In this document: positions 61,421 to 64,000 of the stretch, piece after piece
Numbering within the stretch: position 1 is the first letter of the stretch
Layout: each line of letters opens with the position of its first letter
Assembly: GCF_902498805.1 (NCBI RefSeq)
Contig: NZ_LR701594.1
Span: 36,590 to 100,589, forward strand
DNA: 64,000 bases
Source: Imperialibacter sp. EC-SDR9
Lineage (GTDB): Bacteria; Bacteroidota; Bacteroidia; Cytophagales; Cyclobacteriaceae
Reading direction: 5' to 3'
Notes under the pieces: model-generated
Database searches by the model: none
What the model saw: only the letters and a program-made list of their open reading frames with translations
Told to the model about the DNA's origin: nothing
Made by a program: the position numbers and the translations under genes

Positions 61421-61468
61421 TTAAAACACAATCGGCCAGAAGATAATGTCTACCCGCCGATGGCGGAG
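61421..61468 (-). pseudogene. remnant of the 3' end of an OmpA-like gene
   Basis: On the minus strand the last codons read RRVDIIFWPIVF then stop, equal to the end of the intact gene at 63393-63821. The two share 33 of 37 bases across this end. Upstream the frame closes at once with a TAG. A truncated copy, not a gene. Confidence 0.7.
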
Positions 61469-61492
61469 CGGTAATGATGACTAACGCAGGAG

Positions 61493-61519
61493 GTCGCTGG
61501 TGAAGACACGAGCCACGGC
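61493..61519 (+). repeat. 27-bp dispersed repeat, copy 2
   Basis: One mismatch to 54556-54582 over 27 bases. It directly follows the gene remnant at 61421-61468. Confidence 0.75.
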
Positions 61520-61643
61520 GGGGAAGTTTAAATTACGTCCTGCCAGTGAGATATTATTGGGTGCCTTATTATCTTTGATAGCAAACCAGCTGTGCCCGAA
61601 CCTCCTTTATTAGCCTTTCTAAACTCACTTTCCTAACACCCTC

Positions 61644-62435
61644 ATGAGCTCCTCTGAAATCGCCAATCCGCTCAACCCAATCAATGGGCCCCAGCGTTGG
61701 AAAAAATATGTTTTCGAGTTTGTCTTATTGTTTTTGGCTGTCTTTTTCGGATTCCTTGCCGACAATCTGCGGGAGGAATACTTTGAACGTCAGCAGGCAA
61801 ACGAGCTGGCCAAGAGCTTTTACGAGGAGCTAAAAAATGACTCAGTCACGGTGGTAGCGAAAGTGGCGGGCAGAATCAAAAAAGAGCAGGCGATTGAATA
61901 CATGGTAAGGTTTTTCAAGGACAGTGCCCTTACCTCCACCTCGAAGGATCTTTCAATCAATTTTCTTTGGGCCACTACGGTGAGGACACCTGTGATATTT
62001 ACACCCAGAACGGTGGTGTTGGAGCAGTTAAAAAGCTCGGGCTCCCTCAGGTACTTCAAGAGCAGGGAATTACAAAAGCTGGTGGGCGATCTCTCGGTGG
62101 CCATTGATTACCTCATGGAAAGGCAGGCCCTGGAAGCGTCGGTTTATCATGAATACATCGAACCTATTATGATCAACCACATGGATTACGATTTTCAATA
62201 CCAACTGCTTAGCAACGGTATTTTTGACAGGATGGCCGAGTATGAAAACAGCGACGAATATATTCCGTTCCATCTCTCCCAGCCGGAAAAAATCGACAGG
62301 CTCGACATAACCAATGCTTTGGGCTATTACCACACCAATAATCTCAAATCTACTCGTATGATTCCTTTCAATACCTACATGGATGTGAACGCTGCCATAT
62401 TGCTGGCGCTGCGCAAGGAATATTCCCTGAAATAA
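61644..62435 (+). CDS. membrane-anchored hypothetical protein (DUF6090-like)
   Basis: 263 residues. An N-terminal TM helix (about 22-45: KYVFEFVLLFLAVFFGFLADNLREEYFERQQ) is followed by a soluble helical region. This organisation matches the Bacteroidota DUF6090-type family of unknown function, in which the helix near the start has an LREE-like end. No catalytic motif. It lies isolated in repeat-rich DNA with no obvious operon partner. Confidence 0.7.
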   Translation: MSSSEIANPLNPINGPQRWKKYVFEFVLLFLAVFFGFLADNLREEYFERQQANELAKSFYEELKNDSVTVVAKVAGRIKKEQAIEYMVRFFKDSALTSTSKDLSINFLWATTVRTPVIFTPRTVVLEQLKSSGSLRYFKSRELQKLVGDLSVAIDYLMERQALEASVYHEYIEPIMINHMDYDFQYQLLSNGIFDRMAEYENSDEYIPFHLSQPEKIDRLDITNALGYYHTNNLKSTRMIPFNTYMDVNAAILLALRKEYSLK

Positions 62436-62567
62436 AGATGTTGATACTTTTCTGGCCTGGTCGTTCCTCAGCGACGAATCACAGCTACGGCGGTCAGTGC
62501 TATTTGCGGACTTCAGCGTCGTGACAAATACCAGGCTGTCTTTCAAAAAAGACCACCCTGCTCGTAC

Positions 62568-62588
62568 CTAAAAAACAATCGGCCAGAA
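62568..62588 (-). pseudogene. short second remnant of the OmpA-like gene end
   Basis: On the minus strand the codons read FWPIVF then a TAG stop, as in the intact gene and the 61421 copy. It shares ACAATCGGCCAGAA exactly with the 61421 copy. Only about seven codons remain. Confidence 0.5.
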
Positions 62589-62625
62589 AGTGCCAGTCCA
62601 AGCCACAAGGCCAGAAACTGGCACT
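62589..62625. repeat. 9-bp perfect inverted repeat
   Basis: AGTGCCAGT (62589-62597) and ACTGGCACT (62617-62625), 19-nt interior. The interior also repeats GGCCAGAAA. Confidence 0.45.
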
Positions 62626-62771
62626 GAGTGATGTTGCCAACTGGTAATTTTCCGGACTGATCATCGCAGATTCCCTCCAGGGGCTGTCACTTACGCATAT
62701 TGCGGCAGAAACTATTCCTATTTTTACCAAATGTTAATGCTTAATTTCGACGCTTGATAAAAGGAAGATAA

Positions 62772-63305
62772 ATGACCGCACAAACAGGAGTTTTAAGCCA
62801 GCCAAATAGCGAAATAGTAAAGCGACCCGCCGCCATCACTGTTATATGTGTACTTGGGTTCATTGGTGTGGGCTTATCGGTTCCTATGATTTTGTCAGAA
62901 ATTGCGAGACAAATAGGCTCCTGGTTTGGCCCATATGCCTGCTTCGTAGCCGTAGTCAATTTAATATGTATGATAGGACTATGGAGCAGCAAAAAATGGG
63001 GCCTGTACACCTATTCTGCTCTTGTGCTAGTTAATCAAGTTGTTTTGGCTGCCAAAGGAGAGTGGAACGCTCTGGTTCTGATTGTTCAGACACTGGTCAT
63101 TTTAATCATTTTATATCATTTGCACCCGGAGACAAGACCAACCTACGTTCAGGTCGCCATGTATGTAAAGAGAAAAGTGTGGGCAGTGATAGTTGCCTAC
63201 ATGATAGGCATACATAATCCCTACAGAGAGGTTCATGATGACCCTGAGGAAATTGTCTACACAATTGACGATACTGAAGAGCAAGAAGATAGTGCCCCTC
63301 GCTAG
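62772..63305 (+). CDS. hypothetical membrane protein
   Basis: 177 residues. About four hydrophobic segments (residues about 20-40, 53-72, 78-95 and 98-117), then an acidic, polar tail (EVHDDPEEIVYTIDDTEEQEDSAPR). No motif that I recognise. Isolated gene in the accessory zone. Confidence 0.6.
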   Translation: MTAQTGVLSQPNSEIVKRPAAITVICVLGFIGVGLSVPMILSEIARQIGSWFGPYACFVAVVNLICMIGLWSSKKWGLYTYSALVLVNQVVLAAKGEWNALVLIVQTLVILIILYHLHPETRPTYVQVAMYVKRKVWAVIVAYMIGIHNPYREVHDDPEEIVYTIDDTEEQEDSAPR

Positions 63306-63392
63306 TCTGTATACTAAGGTCCTGCTAGTCCTGACAGTAAAGCCAGACTGGCATTAGCCCAGTTGCTAAAGCCGCAGGCTCGAACTAGCGTC

Positions 63393-63821
63393 CTAAAACA
63401 CTATCGGCCAGAAAATAATATCAACCCGCCGGTTGAGGAGTTTGCCTTCCCATTTTCTGTTGTCGAAGTAGGGATTTTCCTGGCCGAAAGCTTTGATGGA
63501 GATGTTTTCCAGGGGGATGTCCATGATGATGAGTTTTTGCAGTGCTGCCTGACTGCGCATTTCGGAGAGCCATTTGTTGTAGAGCTGTCCGCCGATATTG
63601 TCGGTGTGGCTGTAGATGCTGATCTGGTAAAGCTCAATATTGGGGATGGTGTCGAGCAGTTGTAGCAGCTCATGTGTTTGTTCTTCGTCTACGTAATAGC
63701 TGCCGCCGCCAAAGAAGATGCTTTTCTGGATCAGGCCGGTGGGTGGGGCGGGCGCAGGCGTATCCTGGGCTGAGGCAGCCAAACCGAGGAAGACGAAGCC
63801 GATGAGCAGAAGGGAGCGCAT
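63393..63821 (-). CDS. secreted OmpA-like C-terminal domain protein
   Basis: ATG 63821 gives a signal peptide (MRSLLLIGFVFLGLAASAQ) and 142 residues; the longer start at 63944 does not. The OmpA-like peptidoglycan-binding region is seen as IYSHTDNIGGQLYNKWLSEMRSQAALQKLI, including the Asp and Arg that bind diaminopimelate. It should attach to the cell wall in the periplasm. The last codons (NRRVDIIFWPIVF) recur as remnants at 61421 and 62568. Confidence 0.85.
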   Translation of the reverse strand: MRSLLLIGFVFLGLAASAQDTPAPAPPTGLIQKSIFFGGGSYYVDEEQTHELLQLLDTIPNIELYQISIYSHTDNIGGQLYNKWLSEMRSQAALQKLIIMDIPLENISIKAFGQENPYFDNRKWEGKLLNRRVDIIFWPIVF

Positions 63822-63944
63822 ATTGATAAAGATACGAGGAAAAGTGTTTTGTTTCCCCAATTGGAGATGATGTAACAGGGCAATCGCATTCAAACTGATT
63901 ATTACGAGACTAATGGTAAAAGAATTTTTCGGGGCCCGGGGCAC

Positions 63945-64000
63945 AGAATGGTCAAAGCCTCAAGGAGGCTTATCAAAGTCTCATATGGTGTGTGTTTAGT
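63945..64000. other. window end, no gene
   Basis: A short hairpin AAGCCTC-AA-GAGGCTT-like sequence lies at 63955-63971; it may end a transcript from beyond the window. Nothing else supported. Confidence 0.3.

Larger units (their letters stand above)
60454..61643. other. 1.2-kb gene-poor region rich in repeats
   Basis: No ORF with homology. Contents in order: a GTTGTG hairpin (60535-60550), a two-copy 50-bp tandem (60567-60663), a 12-unit 21-bp tandem (60657-60908), a hairpin CTCTTG/CAAGAG at about 60904-60920, inverted repeats at 61157-61190 and 61257-61293, a gene remnant at 61421-61468 and the second 27-bp repeat at 61493-61519. Confidence 0.6.
62436..62771. other. 336-bp region with a second 3'-end remnant and an inverted repeat
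   Basis: No ORF. Holds the 62568-62588 remnant (minus strand FWPIVF end) and a hairpin AGTGCCAGT / ACTGGCACT at 62589-62625. Near 62480-62510 a GC-rich stretch CAGCGACG/CAGCGTCG is repeated. Confidence 0.5.

Overview
The window looks like chromosomal DNA of a Bacteroidota bacterium, most likely a Cytophagales-type organism; the genus cannot be fixed from sequence alone. The reasons are the paired DUF4249 protein and TonB-dependent receptor, the fused OtsA-OtsB enzyme, the miaB / sigma-54 activator / lptE / secG cluster, ATP-type PEP carboxykinase, few Shine-Dalgarno-like sites, and -7 boxes of the TAnnTTTG type. No rRNA, tRNA, CRISPR array, prophage or transposase gene was seen.

Layout. 1-12 kb: an osmotic and ion neighbourhood with the end of mscL, a tandem pair of secreted paralogues, a CPA1 Na+/H+ antiporter, a GPP34 protein, a K+ channel, an OpuC-type compatible-solute ABC transporter, a GH15 enzyme (probable trehalase) and a fused trehalose synthase/phosphatase. 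12-24.5 kb: housekeeping genes (DnaQ-like exonuclease, Mpl-like Mur ligase, DnaB, EtfBA, bifunctional nuclease, NupC, a PRTase-like protein, an M23 peptidase, PckA). 24.7-32.7 kb: a POT transporter, then a CHAT/TPR protein with DUF4249 and a TonB receptor. 32.8-35.8 kb: groES-groEL and a hypothetical gene. 35.8-40.6 kb: miaB, sigma-54 activator, lptE, TPR-like protein and secG, all on the minus strand. 40.9-51.2 kb: gamma carbonic anhydrase operon, RimK, then a minus-strand block (PadR, M23, LepB, deacetylase, SnoaL-like), an outer-membrane protein, and a LytS/LytTR pair. 51.3-64 kb: a more accessory zone with a toxin-antitoxin pair, AKR/AraC, Crp/MDR and GH3 genes, several hypothetical genes, and much repetitive intergenic DNA.

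Most notable observations: (i) the substrate-binding half of the OpuC-type permease has its two lobes in swapped linear order, a circular permutation; (ii) a 15-bp inverted repeat covers the start codon of an outer-membrane protein gene and could fold in the mRNA; (iii) a 9-bp-arm inverted repeat lies over the padR promoter and start codon; (iv) the CHAT protein has Thr where the catalytic Cys should be; (v) a 143-bp element with perfect 26-bp terminal inverted repeats resembles a MITE; (vi) a 12-unit 21-bp tandem repeat reads as heptads; (vii) three copies of the 3' end of one OmpA-like gene lie within 2 kb; (viii) a sigma-54-like promoter with upstream repeats precedes groES, about 3-4 kb from a sigma-54 activator gene; (ix) a terminator facing away from any known gene suggests an unannotated small RNA beside miaB.

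Promoter, operator and RNA calls come from reading the sequence by eye and are inferences. Start codons were moved inward where the longest ORF ran past a signal peptide, lipobox or neighbouring gene.
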